Source: Icerya purchasi
Lineage: Eukaryota; Arthropoda; Insecta; Hemiptera; Monophlebidae
Direction: 5' to 3'
DNA: 64,000 nt
NCBI GenBank assembly: GCA_039619475.1
Contig: CM077115.1
Coordinates: 153,363,774-153,427,773 of the forward strand
This document shows, piece by piece, positions 45,178 to 56,160 of the stretch; position 1 is the stretch's first letter, and every line of letters starts with the position of its first letter. The translations under genes and the position numbers were made by a program. The notes beneath the pieces were generated by a model that was given only the letters and a program-made list of their open reading frames with translations, was not told the DNA's origin and ran no database searches.

Positions 45178-45680
45178 ATATGTCTGTGCATCGATGATTG
45201 CCGAGAACATAGTAATTGATAAATGGTTGCATGAGTCCTTTGCTCATACCCGCCTAATAGGAACGATTACGGGGGGAGGGAGTGCTTAAAGATATCCTTA
45301 CTGTACTGAGTAGCTGTGTAAACATGCTGGGGCAGATGTCTGGTCAAAATCTAGGACCCGTTTGAACTGATGAACGCTCTTCAGCATAATAATCACATGG
45401 AAGATCTCGAGCGGAGCCTCTAGCAGTGGAATGATCGAAGACACCTCCCGATTTGATGCATCAGACAACCCGTTCAAAGATGTGATCGATTCAACCGTTA
45501 CACCTCCATATGCAAGTGGAGAGCTCCTTGAAATACTTAAAACATTCTACTGCGGTGATGGTCGTTAAGCGTGAGATGTGCCTTGGCAGAGACTGAGGGG
45601 CTAAAAGAGAGTCTAGAGAAGGTTATCGCGGTTGAATATCTGCTTAGTAAAGAGTTGGAAGAAAAAAAAAAGTAAGAAAA
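45178..45680 (+). pseudogene. Palindrome coiled-coil gene module, copy 2 (right arm)
   Basis: Homologous to copy 1 at 45786 and more degraded. Recognisable blocks in order: ENIVIDKWLHESFAHTRLIG, FELMNALQHNNHMEDL, SSSGMIEDTSRFDASDNPFK, YCGDGR and TEGLKESLEKVIAVEYLLSK. The coding blocks are better conserved between the copies than the joins, and each copy is broken at different places, which suggests an ancestral gene that was tandemly duplicated before decay. Confidence 0.5.
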
Positions 45681-45785
45681 AATCATGAAAAAATGAGGAA
45701 AATTGTGTGAAAGGTACTAAAAGCACTGTAAAAATGGCGTAACAGTGTTAAACGCGAGAATATTTTATAGAGGAAAATAATTCCT

Positions 45786-46316
45786 ACATACCTGTGCAGT
45801 GGTGATTGACGAGAACATGGTAATTGATAAATGGTTGCAGGAGGCCCTTACTCATACCAGCCTAATAGGAACGATTTCGGGGGAGAGGGGGTGCTTAAAG
45901 ATGTCCATAGATCAGTTACATAAGCGTGTTGGGCAGATGTCTAGTCAATATCTAGGACACGTTTGAACTGATGGACGCTCTTATCGCACATCAGTATAAT
46001 AGTCACATTGAAAATGTTGGGAGGAGCTCTAGCAGCGGAATAACCGAAGACAACTCCCGATTTGATGCATCATACCACCCTCTCAAAGATTTGATTGATT
46101 CAACTGGTACATCTCCATATGCAAGTGAGGACCCCCATGGAATACCTAAAACATTCTTCTGCGGCGATGGTCGCTAAGTGGGTGAGGTGCCTAGTAGAGA
46201 CTGAGGGGTTGAAAGAAAGCCTAGAGAAGGTTATCGCGGTTGAATATAGGCATAGTAAAGAGTTGGAAGAAAAAAGTAAGAAAGATCGCGAAAAATTGAG
46301 GAAAATTGTGTGAAAG
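45786..46316 (+). pseudogene. Palindrome coiled-coil gene module, copy 1 (right arm)
   Basis: Three consecutive open stretches in different frames make up a protein of about 175 residues: (1) TCAVVIDENMVIDKWLQEAL and on to MSIDQLHKRVGQMSSQYLG, stopping at 45963; (2) FELMDALIAHQYNSHIENVG, SSSSGITEDNSRFDASYHPL and DLIDSTGTSPYAS; (3) AMVAKWVRCLVETEGLKESL and on to a highly charged helical tail (SKELEEKSKKDREKLRKIV). The last part has heptad character, so a coiled coil is likely. Two frameshifts separate the stretches, or they could be exons. No known family is recognised. The same DNA is present inverted at 33681-34211. Confidence 0.5.
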
Positions 46317-46654
46317 GGCTAAAAGCACTGAAAAAACGGTGAGAAATAGCAGGAATTGACGAAAACAGTGTAAAAGTGCTAAAATGTATGAAAATGGGGT
46401 GAAATAGTGGAAAACGGGGTATAATTAGTTAAAAATGAGAAAAATAGTGTAACAATGTTAAAACATAAGATTGTAATAATGAAGATAACGTTTACTACAT
46501 GGCTGTGCAGAGGTGATTGAAGCTGAGGCGTTATCGGTAAATAGTAGTGCGAGGCCATTACTCTCCACCAGTCTAACAGGATCGGTTAAGGAGGATTTCT
46601 TTAGTGTATAGATCAGTTACATAAGCATGCGGGTTATGCGTCGATGACGAGGAC

Positions 46655-46852
46655 GTGATCGTTCTGTATGATGCTCTTACCACACGGCAGTATCATATTC
46701 ATGTTAATGCTAACAAACGGTACCTCCAGAAACGAGCGGTGGAAGACGAAGCCCTGAACTACACATTATACCATTGTGTAACGTGTGTGAAAAACCGGTT
46801 TCAGCGGGAGAGATTGACCGCTTTCACCTTGATTCCTAGAAAACGTGTATAG
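46655..46852 (+). pseudogene. 65-codon frame, palindrome module end (right copy)
   Basis: Identical to the minus-strand frame at 33145-33342. The upstream flank (GTGCAGAGGTGATTG, CCAGTCTAACAGGATCGGTT, GATCAGTTACATAAGC) aligns with the upstream part of gene module copy 1, so it is a divergent third module. It encodes a CVDDED...HCVTC segment and ends FTLIPRKRV. Confidence 0.4.
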
Positions 46853-47263
46853 ACGTCATAAATTATCCTGTTGTAAAAGGTCGTAAATGCAGGTACATGA
46901 TAGAGGCTTCAATAATGTTGCGGGTGAATGGCGAGACGAGGCGGTTTAGGTTGTGGAGCAGCGATTGTTGTTCTTGAAAACGAGCCTGATGTTAAATGTG
47001 TGCGTACAGGTGTATGCGAACGCAAAAAAAAAAAAAATATTCTTCTGCTGAATAATGGTAGATAGCATGCGACACATAAATGACCTTGAAGATAAAGAAC
47101 CCTCGCATACAAAGGCTGTCATGTCAAGGAGATGTATACCTGTAGAAGTTGTCAATTCCTAAAAAGAAAGACTGGGGGCGTGTCTAAAAACCGGTTTCAG
47201 TGGGAAAGATTGGTCGCTTTTACCTTGATTCCTAGAAAAGGTGTATAGACGTCATAAATTATC

Positions 47264-49640
47264 CTATTGTAAAAAAGGGCGCTTCATCAATAATGTTGCG
47301 AACGACCGGTGATGCAGCTTAGACAGCGGAGCAGTGATTGTTCTTGGAAATGTCGCCTGACCAATGACCCTAATGTTAAATGTGTGCGTATAGGTGCGTG
47401 CGCGAGCGTAAAAAATATACTTCTTTCGAATAACGGTAAATAGTGTGCGACACACGAGGGGCCTTAAAGATAAGCAACCCGTGCAGACAAAGGCTGGTGT
47501 AGCGATGAGGCGTATACCTGCAGAGGTTGACGATTCCTAAAAAGAAAGACTGGTGCGATTGCAGCAACGATGCTGTGAGTTCCTTCGTTTAATAATTATA
47601 CTGAGATGTGTATAATATTAAAAATAGGACGCCTATAACAATTATTTAGTGATCGGAGATTTCCTCTATCGAAAGGCTAAAATTATTTTCACAGTGTAAA
47701 GTATGTATGATGGAGTGATTGTGTAGGAAAAATAATACCAGTAAAAATAATTAAAGATCGTTAATTAAAAATTAAATATATGAGGACGCATAGTGTGTGG
47801 GATGGATTGATGTGCTACGCTCCCGCGGCTAATGCAGAAAAAATGTACAGGATCAATAAAGAAACTATCGTTGAACGTGCCAGTGGGATGTGTATGAAGT
47901 CTGGGAGGGGATGAAAAATAAATAAATATTACAATCGGTATGGAAACGTGTGTGCATGGAAACGAATGTCGTGCAAATAAAAAATATGTACGAACGTGAA
48001 AAAATTTTAAAAAGGCTTTTGGAAAAATAATTTGACAATAATATACAATAACTGATGGTAAAATGGGTGTTGGAGACAGCGTCTATGTTTCTTTAGAGGT
48101 TTGATGGTTTGGGGGGGCTCTGGAAAATATATTATGAAAGATTTGGCTTGGAGGGACTGGGAACGATAAAGGAATTTTTGGAAACGCTAAAAAAATATAA
48201 AAAATGATAAACACTCTGAAGAAATGATCGGAAACGTGAAAAATATAGTTAGAATAATTCCATAATACTTGGAGTGGAAAAAAGTTATTATGAACGGTAT
48301 GGGAACTAACGACGGCAGATGTGTGTGCATTCATCGCGTTGAAGACATTGTAGGATTTATTTTTAGAACCAGAGAAAAATAAAAATATTATGAACGGTCG
48401 GAAGAAATGATCAGAAACGAAAAAAATGTACTTCGGCTATTTCTATAATATTTAGGCTCGAAAAATTATTAAGATCTTTATGGAAACTAACTGCAGAAGA
48501 TGTGTGCGCATTCATCGCGTTGAAGACATTGTAGGATTTATTTTTAGAACCGGAGGAAAATAAAAATATTATGAACGGTCAGAAGAAATGATCGGGAGTG
48601 AAGAAAATATATAATTGGAATAATTCCATAATACTTGGAGTTGAATAAAAGTTACTATGAACGGTATGGGAACTAACGATAGCAGATTGGTGTGCGGGAA
48701 TGGACGGTGTGTATTCATAGCGGTCACATAAAAAATAATTACCTCTCAATATGAGATGACTGAGGCGTCGGGAGCGTCGATCGGGGGTTTAATGGTCGTA
48801 GTAAAAGTAAATTGAATGCGATATATTCGATATTAAAACAACGAAATTGATCGGAAAAGAGGGTGGAAGGGGTAAAGGAGACTAAGGCTAATTTAGACTA
48901 TAAAAATAATTGATTTGTTAATTTGTAAATGTTTTGGATAACCGGTTAGGTTTAGACAACAGAGCAGGGATTGGGTTATTATGTGAAAAAAAAATAATAA
49001 TTAAAAAAATAATTGAAGCAGCGTAAACGGACGACACGTGCGGGGGATCGGCGTGTGCGCTATCGCGGCGTAGAACGTTATGTTAGATATATGCGCGCGA
49101 TCGGGACGTGCGTCTTGGCATATGGCAGTAAGATCGGGGAATCATGAAAATAAAAAAATATGCTTCGGCTAATTTTATATTATGTATACTTAGACTTTGA
49201 AATATTTAAGAAATAATCGCGGTATCGGGAACGGAGCGCGTATGTGTGGGTGTGATATCGCGGCGGAGATCGGAATATGTGTGGGATCGGCGCGTGCGCT
49301 TTCGCGTCGGCGACCGGAGCGTGCGCGTGATCGAAATATACGTGTGAGAGGTGTAAACTGGAGTTATAGGTTAGATTTACGCTTTAAATAATATATTGGG
49401 GTTAAATTTTGGAATTTTCATACTTAGGCCTCGGAATTTTTAAAAAAATCGTTGTAAAGCAGCGGGTGGGCGGGGCTAGTGGAGACTTGGTTTACTTTCG
49501 GACGTTAATTAATGTACTTATGTTAATTAATAATCTGTTCGGTTTATCGGAAACGAGCAGGACGCGTACAGGGGAATTTCAAAGAAATTTAGGGAACTTG
49601 TGGGAACTTTCAGCACCTGGACACTAATTGGGGTTACTTG
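47264..49640. repeat. Outer right arm, mirror of 30357-32733
   Basis: Reverse complement of the left arm segment, with no difference found in the stretches compared directly (for example 48690-48785 against 31212-31307). It contains a GC-rich block near 49020-49340 with several CGCG motifs. No gene was recognised on either strand. Confidence 0.85.
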
Positions 49641-50282
49641 CGCCCCCGAATAACACTTTGGATAGTTTATTGACCTCTGGACACTGTTTGGACGTTCGGT
49701 TTACTGGAAATGTGCGGGAACCGTCTGGAGGAAACTCGGAGGAATCGGGGGAAACTTGGGTGAATTTCGAGCACCTGGACATAAATTGGGGTGAATTTTG
49801 GACTCTCGGACATAAATTGGGGTGAATTTTGAGTAGCTGGATGGGAATTTGGGTGAAATTTGATCACATGGACGGGGATTGAGGTGAATTTTGAGTACCT
49901 GGACAGGAATTTAGGTTAAATTTGATCGCATGGATACAAATTGGGGTGAATTTTGAGTTCGGATTAGCGGTCTGGGGTGAATTTTGGGCATCTGGACACA
50001 TTGGGGTTTGGATAAGCGGAACTGTCCAGGAAAATTGGGGGGAAGTCGGAGGAACTGTGGGGAAACTTGGGTGAATTTTGGACACCTGGACACAAATTGG
50101 GGTGAATTTTGACTACCTGGACGGGAATTTAGGTTAAATTTGAGTACCTGGACAGGAATTTGGGTGAAATTTGAGTACCCGGATGGCAAATCGGGGGAAC
50201 TGTCCAGGAATGTCGGAGGAAAACATGGACACTCGGGGGAAACCCGGGGAAACTGCACCAGCTTGCCCATTTATTAGCTACT
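49640..50282 (-). repeat. Palindrome right tip: subterminal minisatellite
   Basis: Inverted partner of the left tip with one additional ~30-bp unit, which explains why the end-to-end sum is 80,027 instead of 79,997. Confidence 0.9.
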
Positions 50283-50299
50283 AATAATCAAATTTTAAT

Positions 50300-51042
50300 A
50301 GTGGCAAATTATATTTTAGCCCTCATTTCCCTTCGCCTTAGTTCCTTTTGGCCTTACACAATCTCAGGTAATAATCTTCCTACCTTTTCTTTTAGCTTTG
50401 TCGATTTCTGCCATTCTCCCAATGTTTCTTTTGTACCTTCACTTTCCAAATCCCTTCCTCAGGCAATAAATCAACAGGAATTTCACAGCATTATCAATTC
50501 CCAATTTCCATGGCATGTACCCATCTTCACAGATGGCTCCAGGGGACCTCATGGTGTTGGAGCTTCTTTTATTCTTCCGGACTTCAATTTCTCTGAATCA
50601 TTTCGTCTTCCTTCTTTCTGTTTCATCTTTATAAACGAATTAATGACCATCCTACGCTCCATTATCTCCATTTCTTCCAGTCGTCGGTTTTCTAATTATT
50701 TGATTATTTCAGACTTCATGAGTGTTCTTCAAGCAATCTGCTCCCCTTTTCCTGATAACTCCTCTGATTTCATCATTCTTCGCATACGCTGTCTTATCCA
50801 TCTTCTTTCCTCTCACTACTCCATCTGTGTTGAATTTTTGCGGATTCCCAGCCATATGGGCATTAAAGGTAATGAGACGGCCGATTCCTTGGCTCGAGTT
50901 GCCGCTTCCTCTCGTTCCTTCTTTTAAAAAATTCCATCTTCCAACTTGAATTCCCTATGTTCCAAATTTCATCTTAAATTTTGGTCAGATATTTACCCTT
51001 TCTCCTTCCATAACGAACAATCATTTTATCTGTCTGTACAAC
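50300..51042 (+). pseudogene. LINE B-type RNase H fragment
   Basis: Open from 50301 to 50927: LALISLRLSSFWPYTI, then RNase H IFTDGSRGPHGVG (Asp), INELMTILRS (the usual Ala-Glu-Ser is altered to Asn-Glu-Leu), LIISDFMSVLQA (Asp) and SHMGIKGNETADSLARVAAS. The frame then breaks and continues to FYLSVQ at 51040, where it joins family A sequence. It is closely related to LINE B but distinct from the copies at 23-27 kb. It lies just outside the palindrome. Confidence 0.82.
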
Positions 51043-51356
51043 TAGAAGTTCTGGCTACCTTATACTAGCTGAGCTGAAGAGGATACCGAGTTGTTTTTTT
51101 ATAGTCCCTAGTCATGCTGGGATTCTGGGGAATGAGTAGGTAGACCTGGTCGCTCAGTCATCCATGATGTGCCCAATGCCGCTATTTGCTTTCGATCCAT
51201 TATCCTTGAGAAGTTTCCTGTCGGATGCAGTCTTCGCACAGTGGAATCATAACTGAATGTCTTAATAGACCTTTCTCAGAGTATTGAAACTTACGGCGGA
51301 GCCATAGTGGCCTCCAGTTGGAACGGAAAGCAGAGTGTTTTCGGCAGTCAATCGCC
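51043..51356 (+). pseudogene. LINE A fragment, part 1
   Basis: Matches 1164-1477 of the window (LEVLA.LY, then PSHAGIPGNE-like, then the segment before the zinc-like motif) with several stops and indels. It is joined at its 5' side directly to LINE B sequence and ends at the first copy of the duplication AGTCAATCGCC. Continued at 52600. Confidence 0.85.
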
Positions 51357-52599
51357 TTTTTTTTTTTTTTTTTTTTTTTACCCCCCCTTGGGTTTGCTAG
51401 CAAAGAGCATTAGCCCAGCAAAAAGGAATAGACACATGGAATAGAATAGAAATTATATTTTTATTCTGTCGGCAATGGAATCAAGGAACACCCCTAGGAC
51501 AGGAACAACAGAGATAGTAGGTAGAGAAAGAACATAAGAGACGTTGAAAGGAGCAGGAAGACCAATCTTTAAAACTGAATCCAATATCTGTCCTCTGTTC
51601 ATCCGAAGATCTTATTTGGGTTATCGCTTTCTCATTAAACGTTTTTCCACTTCCTCGTCAAATATCAGTACCTCTTATTCTTTTATCCTTCGTCACTGGC
51701 GTTTTTCCTCCAATAAAATTCCTATACTATTTCATATATCGTTTCGCCTTTCTAAATTTTCCCCTTTTGTCATTCCTCATCACAAGCTTCCATTTTTTTC
51801 TTACGTCTATTCCAAATTGTTAAAGCCACCAAATATCATCTTCATGCCATGCTTCCTTAAATCCTCTCCCTCTCATATCGTCAGTATGGAATTTAATAAT
51901 ACAATAAACTCTCTATTCCGTGATCACTCTTTAATTTTTACTGACGGATCGAAGAGCCCGATCGGAGTTGGGGCGGCATTCTTGTGCCCTCAGTTCTTTC
52001 ATTCTCGGTCTTTTAGACTTCCGTCCTTTTGTTCTGTCTTTACTGCAGAATCTGTTGCCATTCTACAAGCCATTATTTATATTTCCGCTTCTGCAAGTTC
52101 TTCCAAATTCCTTATTGTTTCTGATTCTTTAAGTGTTCTTCTAGCGCTATCTCCACCTTCCCTTTCTCCTTCCACTGATGCTATTATCCTTTCTATTCGT
52201 TCTCTTCTTGATGATCTATCCTCATCGACGTGTACCCAGATTGACTTTCTTTGGATTCCAGGACATGCAGGCATTGATGGAAATGTAGCCGTCGACCTCC
52301 TTGCTAAAGCTGCTGTTTCCAATGGGAATTTTATTAGTAGGGTTCCAGCACACAATATTCTTCTTCCAACTAAATCCTGCCATCTTAGACTTTGGCATTC
52401 TGTTTATGTATCTCTTTTCACTAATCCTAATTCCTTTTATCTCTTGATTAATCCTGTTCCTCCCCCTCGTCCTTGGTTCTATGAGTTTCCCAGTTTGCAT
52501 CGGTCCATAATTACTAAATTATCTCGCCTCCGTTTCTCGCATAGTCTCCTTCCTTCTTCACTAAATCGCTTCTCTTTGGCTGATTCTCCTTTTTTTTTT
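51357..52599 (-). mobile_element. LINE B-like copy with 5' inversion (twin priming)
   Basis: Flanked by an 11-bp duplication AGTCAATCGCC (51346-51356 and 52600-52610) inside a LINE A fragment. Read on the minus strand, the copy is: antisense coding segment (52590 to ~51571), then sense 3' end (~51568 to 51380: LGLPAPFNVSYVLSLP...DSIADRIKI, 3' UTR), then a poly(A) tail seen as T-run 51357-51379. About 40 codons between the two segments are missing. A 5' inversion with an internal deletion is the signature of twin-primed reverse transcription. Confidence 0.9.
51571..52590 (+). pseudogene. LINE B-like RT end plus RNase H (inverted 5' segment)
   Basis: The plus-strand frame is open through ICPLFIRRSYLGYRFLIKR, LIFTDGSKSPIGVGAA (Asp), TAESVAILQAI (Glu), IVSDSLSVLLAL (Asp) and GHAGIDGNVAVDLLAKAA (His/Asp), and ends near SLADSP. 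It runs on into unrelated T-tract and LINE A sequence to 52698 only by chance. All RNase H acidic residues are present. It starts after the RT catalytic core. Confidence 0.85.
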
Positions 52600-52880
52600 A
52601 GTCAATCGCCTGAGAACGGGACATACGCCTTTTTCCCACAATTACATCCTCAAACAAGCTCCAAACCCAAATATCTTCCCACTTTGTTCTATCGATGAAT
52701 CACATCTTGCTGAAATACACATGTCTCAATGGGTCGCGGCACAGACAGATTACATCACTTGCAGAGATCCTCTCAAATACCTCTACTGCTTTGAACAACC
52801 TCATGACTTTTGTTCAGTCTAACTAGCTGAGGAGTCTGATTTAAGACGTGGGTCCACTCACTGTGATAAATTAGGTAGTT
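52600..52880 (+). pseudogene. LINE A fragment, part 2
   Basis: Direct continuation of 51043-51356 after the twin-primed insertion (CCTGAGAACGGGACATACGC, CATCCTCAAACAAGCTCC, then the ORF2 end and GACGTGGGTCCACTCACTG). It is interrupted at GGTAGTT (52880) by LINE G. The remaining 3' UTR is at 58212-58268. Confidence 0.88.
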
Positions 52881-52917
52881 TTTTTTTTTTTTTTTTTCTA
52901 TTAAGAAATAAGTTGTG

Positions 52918-52952
52918 GATCCCGCAAGGCATACTGCCTGTCTGCGGATGCC
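52918..52952 (-). other. LINE G conserved 3'-terminal stem-loop
   Basis: On the RNA (minus) strand the outer stem is CCGCA with TGCGG (plus-strand 52943-52947 and 52922-52926) and the inner stem is AGGCA with TGCCT (52935-52939 and 52927-52931), loop GTA. Compared with LINE F, the paired bases change on both sides. Confidence 0.8.
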
Positions 52953-53212
52953 CAACACGCTTATCATCGTTTATTCAAGAAAAATGTGTTACAATAGTTC
53001 TCTTTAATTATACTATTAATTTTCGTACTTACAATTAGTGAGAAACTATAAAAACTAAAAATAGAGTAATAATAATAAAACAAGACTAAAATAGAGATGA
53101 AAACAACAAGAAAAATAGCTACTTATCGTTATACAATTTCATAACCACGTGATCGACAAATATATTGGAATGGTCGATTCTATAGCCAGTTCCCAGTTTA
53201 TCTACTCTAATG

Positions 53213-56160
53213 TCACTCAGTGTTATCAATCAAACATTGCTTAATTAATAATTTCCAATCTCCTATTTCTTTTTGCATTATATCTTCTGGGATTCGTTCT
53301 GGAAGCGTAATTAGAACTATTTCATCAGTATTATCAATCCTACTATTCATTTCGGTCGAATAAAATATACCTCCCTATTACTCCTCGTTGTCCTACTTCT
53401 TGCCATTGTAGCTATTGATATATATTTATGATTTTATATTCAAGCAATCGGTGATAGAAGTAGTACATTCTTGGAGACATTTCATTTTTTTCTCTTCATC
53501 AGCTAATATTACTGTTAACCTGATCTTTATTAGGTAATATTATCTTTAAGCATTTCTTTTGCTGACTACTAATCTTTTTGATTATCGTCCGTTTTGCTTC
53601 ACCCCAAATTGATATCCCATACATGATTCTAGACAATACTATAGCGTTATAGTATACACGCAGACTACCATATGGTACTGAAAGAGCCAATGTATAAAGT
53701 GCCGGTATCATTTGCCTGATTTTATTCGATAAATTTATAACATGCTTGTCCCAAGATTCTGTCGATGATTTATCCTAAATATTTAACCTGTCGTTTCCAG
53801 TTGTGTGCATCCACAGTTCGAAGTAGAAGTCAAGTAATTACTTAAGCAATTATTGTTATGTATTTTAATAGATGGCTTATATGTTCTATATCTACTGGAC
53901 GTTCTTATATACAAAGCCTTCGATTTTTTTATATTAATAGTCAGATGTTTACCATGCACCCATCTACACATACTATTTACATCCTCTTGCAAGAGTTTTT
54001 CGGCCTCGTGGATGTCGCGGTGCTCGATAACGAGTACTATATCGTCCGCATAAGCAAAGACTCGAATTTTTAACAAATTTATGAAGGGAGTTGGTATAGA
54101 TCAAAAATAACATCGGAGCCAAAATAGAATTCCTTGTCCCACCCCTGTTAATGCAAATTCTTCTCTACTTAATTCTTCATCGATTTTTACTACGGTTTTC
54201 CTATTATACAATTAACTTTCAAACCATTTATTTTGCCTACCTATGGTTCCCATTTCTTTCATATTTCGCAACAATATTTGATGCATCGAATGCTTTACTA
54301 ATGTCTACAAAAATTATAATAAATTATTTGCCGTTTTGCCAATCCCTTATTTATCCTGTTTGTTAATACTCTTAACAAAGACACAGTTGATTTTCCTTCT
54401 CTAAAACCAAATTGCATATTATGCAGCAACTCGTTTCTCTCCAAATAATTTCTTAAATGAAACGCAACGTATTGTTCCAGAATTTTTCCTAAAACCGAGA
54501 TTATAGTAATTGGTCTATAATTGTCACAAGCATTCGCCAATCCGTTTTTATATATCGGTCTAATAACACCAGTTTTTAGTCCCTCAGGAATGCTACCTTC
54601 TTGAATTGAACCGTTAATTATCTTTGTAAGTAGGGGGGTAAATATAGCTACATTATTTTTAATATCCGAAGCTGTAATACCATCCCATCCTGGGGCTTTG
54701 TTAATCGGTAATCTGTTAATTATTTGTTCTACTTGTTTGTTTGTAACTATTGGAATATAGAATGACGTGAGTGTCAGCTCTAAGTTATCGCTATTCAATA
54801 ATTGCGTATTACACGCTTGAGCACAATGCTGTTTTAGTTGAGAGAAGTGATCGATAAATTTACTCGCCGCATGTGTTGCACTTGCAAAATGTTTCAAAAT
54901 GAACTCATCAATTGAAGATTTGTTTTTATTATATACTATATTATTGATTATCTGCCATACTTTTTTGGTACTGTTATTAGCATGCTGCATTTGTTTGTTG
55001 TAATATTCTAATTTTGCTTTCCTAATTTCGGTCTTAGTCATATTTCTGTATGTTTTATATAACTTTTTATACCTCGCGTTTGTTATATTATTTTTATTGC
55101 GCTTATAGTAAATATCCCTAATTTTCATCAGGTTTAAAATTTTTATATTCATCCAGTCATTTTTAAATGAAAAATTATTTTCCTTTGTGTACGTCATCTG
55201 CTTTCTACATTCCTTATACAAATTATTAAATTCAGATTGCATTTGCGAGCAGATATTTTCGATGGAGTCAATATTTTCAAAACTATGCCAGTCTTAACTT
55301 TTAAGTTTGTGATTCAGCCACATTTCGTTTAACCCATTTTTTGTTTGTCCTTTCATTTTTTGGTAAGAGCACCTAATAATGGGAAATACACAACCAATTA
55401 TATAATGATCGGATATTTTTGGGTTAATAATTCCTGCATAAATTTCTTCCGTTGAGCTCCTAATAAAGATATTATCTATGCATGATTGAGTTAAATTACC
55501 ACCTCTAAATTCCTCACGCGTTACACCATCAATCAATCTTATACACCCACACTCAGCCATAATATTTAAAAAAATTTCCGATTTAGTATTACATTTTAAT
55601 AGATTTATATTAAAGTCCCCACATATTAAAAGTTCTTGTTTATTCTCAATCTGTTTAGTAAATAAATCTAGCTCATACAAGAATTCATTGACATTACGGC
55701 TTGGTGATCGGTAAAATGCAAATATTCGTGTTGTTTTCTTGCTATGTATTTCTATGTCAACAGCTAAGCACTCGAACGCATTATTATTATATTCAGCATA
55801 GAAGTTGGATTTAAAACTATTATTGACAAATATGGCAACTCCTCCATTAAATTTATCTGGTTTTTTATTGCTATACCTGGTGAACCCCGGGATCTCATAT
55901 AATTTTAATTCATTTTCTCTCACATTTGTTTCCGTGATAATAATCACACTGACAAGTGATTTATAAATGTATGCCAAAAATTCATCCCAGTTATTTCTTA
56001 GGCTTCTTATGTTTAGGTGCAGTACATGAAATAGATCTTTATTAATTTTTGTACACCCTTTGTCTATATTAAATAGTCTCATACATCCCCTCTCCCAGTC
56101 ACCAATTGTTGTGTAATTAGCGCAGTTAATTTTCTTACAAAATAGAATCGGAGACATCAT
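53213..56160 (-). pseudogene. LINE G ORF2, endonuclease-RT, several lesions
   Basis: ATG 56160 (MMSPILFCKKINC). Endonuclease: LHLNIRSLRNNWDEF, IIITETNVREN (Glu), GGVAIFVNN, ICGDFNINLL, SCIDNIFIRS and KISDHYIIG. An in-frame TAA at 55294-55296 follows NHKLKS and the same frame continues (DWHSFENIDSIEN). RT: NKAPGWDGITASDI, NYRPITIIS and MQFGFREGKST, then frame breaks near 54300-54320 and 54080-54130, with YADD at 54041-54052 and a YKxLG-type region. The C-terminal EDIMQKEIGDW...LLIKQCL ends at TGA 53213-53215. About 980 codons, as in LINE F. No RNase H. Confidence 0.88.

Larger units (their letters stand above)
29745..50282. mobile_element. Giant palindromic element, ~8-kb inverted arms, 6-bp TSD
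   Basis: The segment reads nearly identically on both strands: left arm 29745-37020 plus 41586-42281, right arm 42282-50282. Positions at equal distance pair with a constant sum of 79,997 from about 29,910 to 37,020, so there are no net indels over 7 kb. After the LINE F insertion the sum is 84,563. The ends are AGTAGCTAATAAATGGGCA on the left and its complement on the right, flanked by AATAAT (29739-29744 and 50283-50288). AG/CT ends and a 6-bp duplication recall Polinton/Maverick elements, but no Polinton protein is recognisable inside. Without LINE F the element is about 15.97 kb. It could be a non-autonomous element, an integrated inverted-duplication replication product, or a locus-specific inverted duplication whose AATAAT flanks are chance in AT-rich DNA. 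Confidence 0.8.

Noticed and set aside
29745..50282. Palindrome as an assembly artefact (missed-adapter read folded back)
   Set aside because: The arms differ by a 4.6-kb LINE, by a 30-bp unit and many substitutions at the tips, and by scattered single bases inside, and the outer flanks are different sequences with a shared 6-bp repeat. A fold-back read would give identical content. It cannot be fully excluded without read data.
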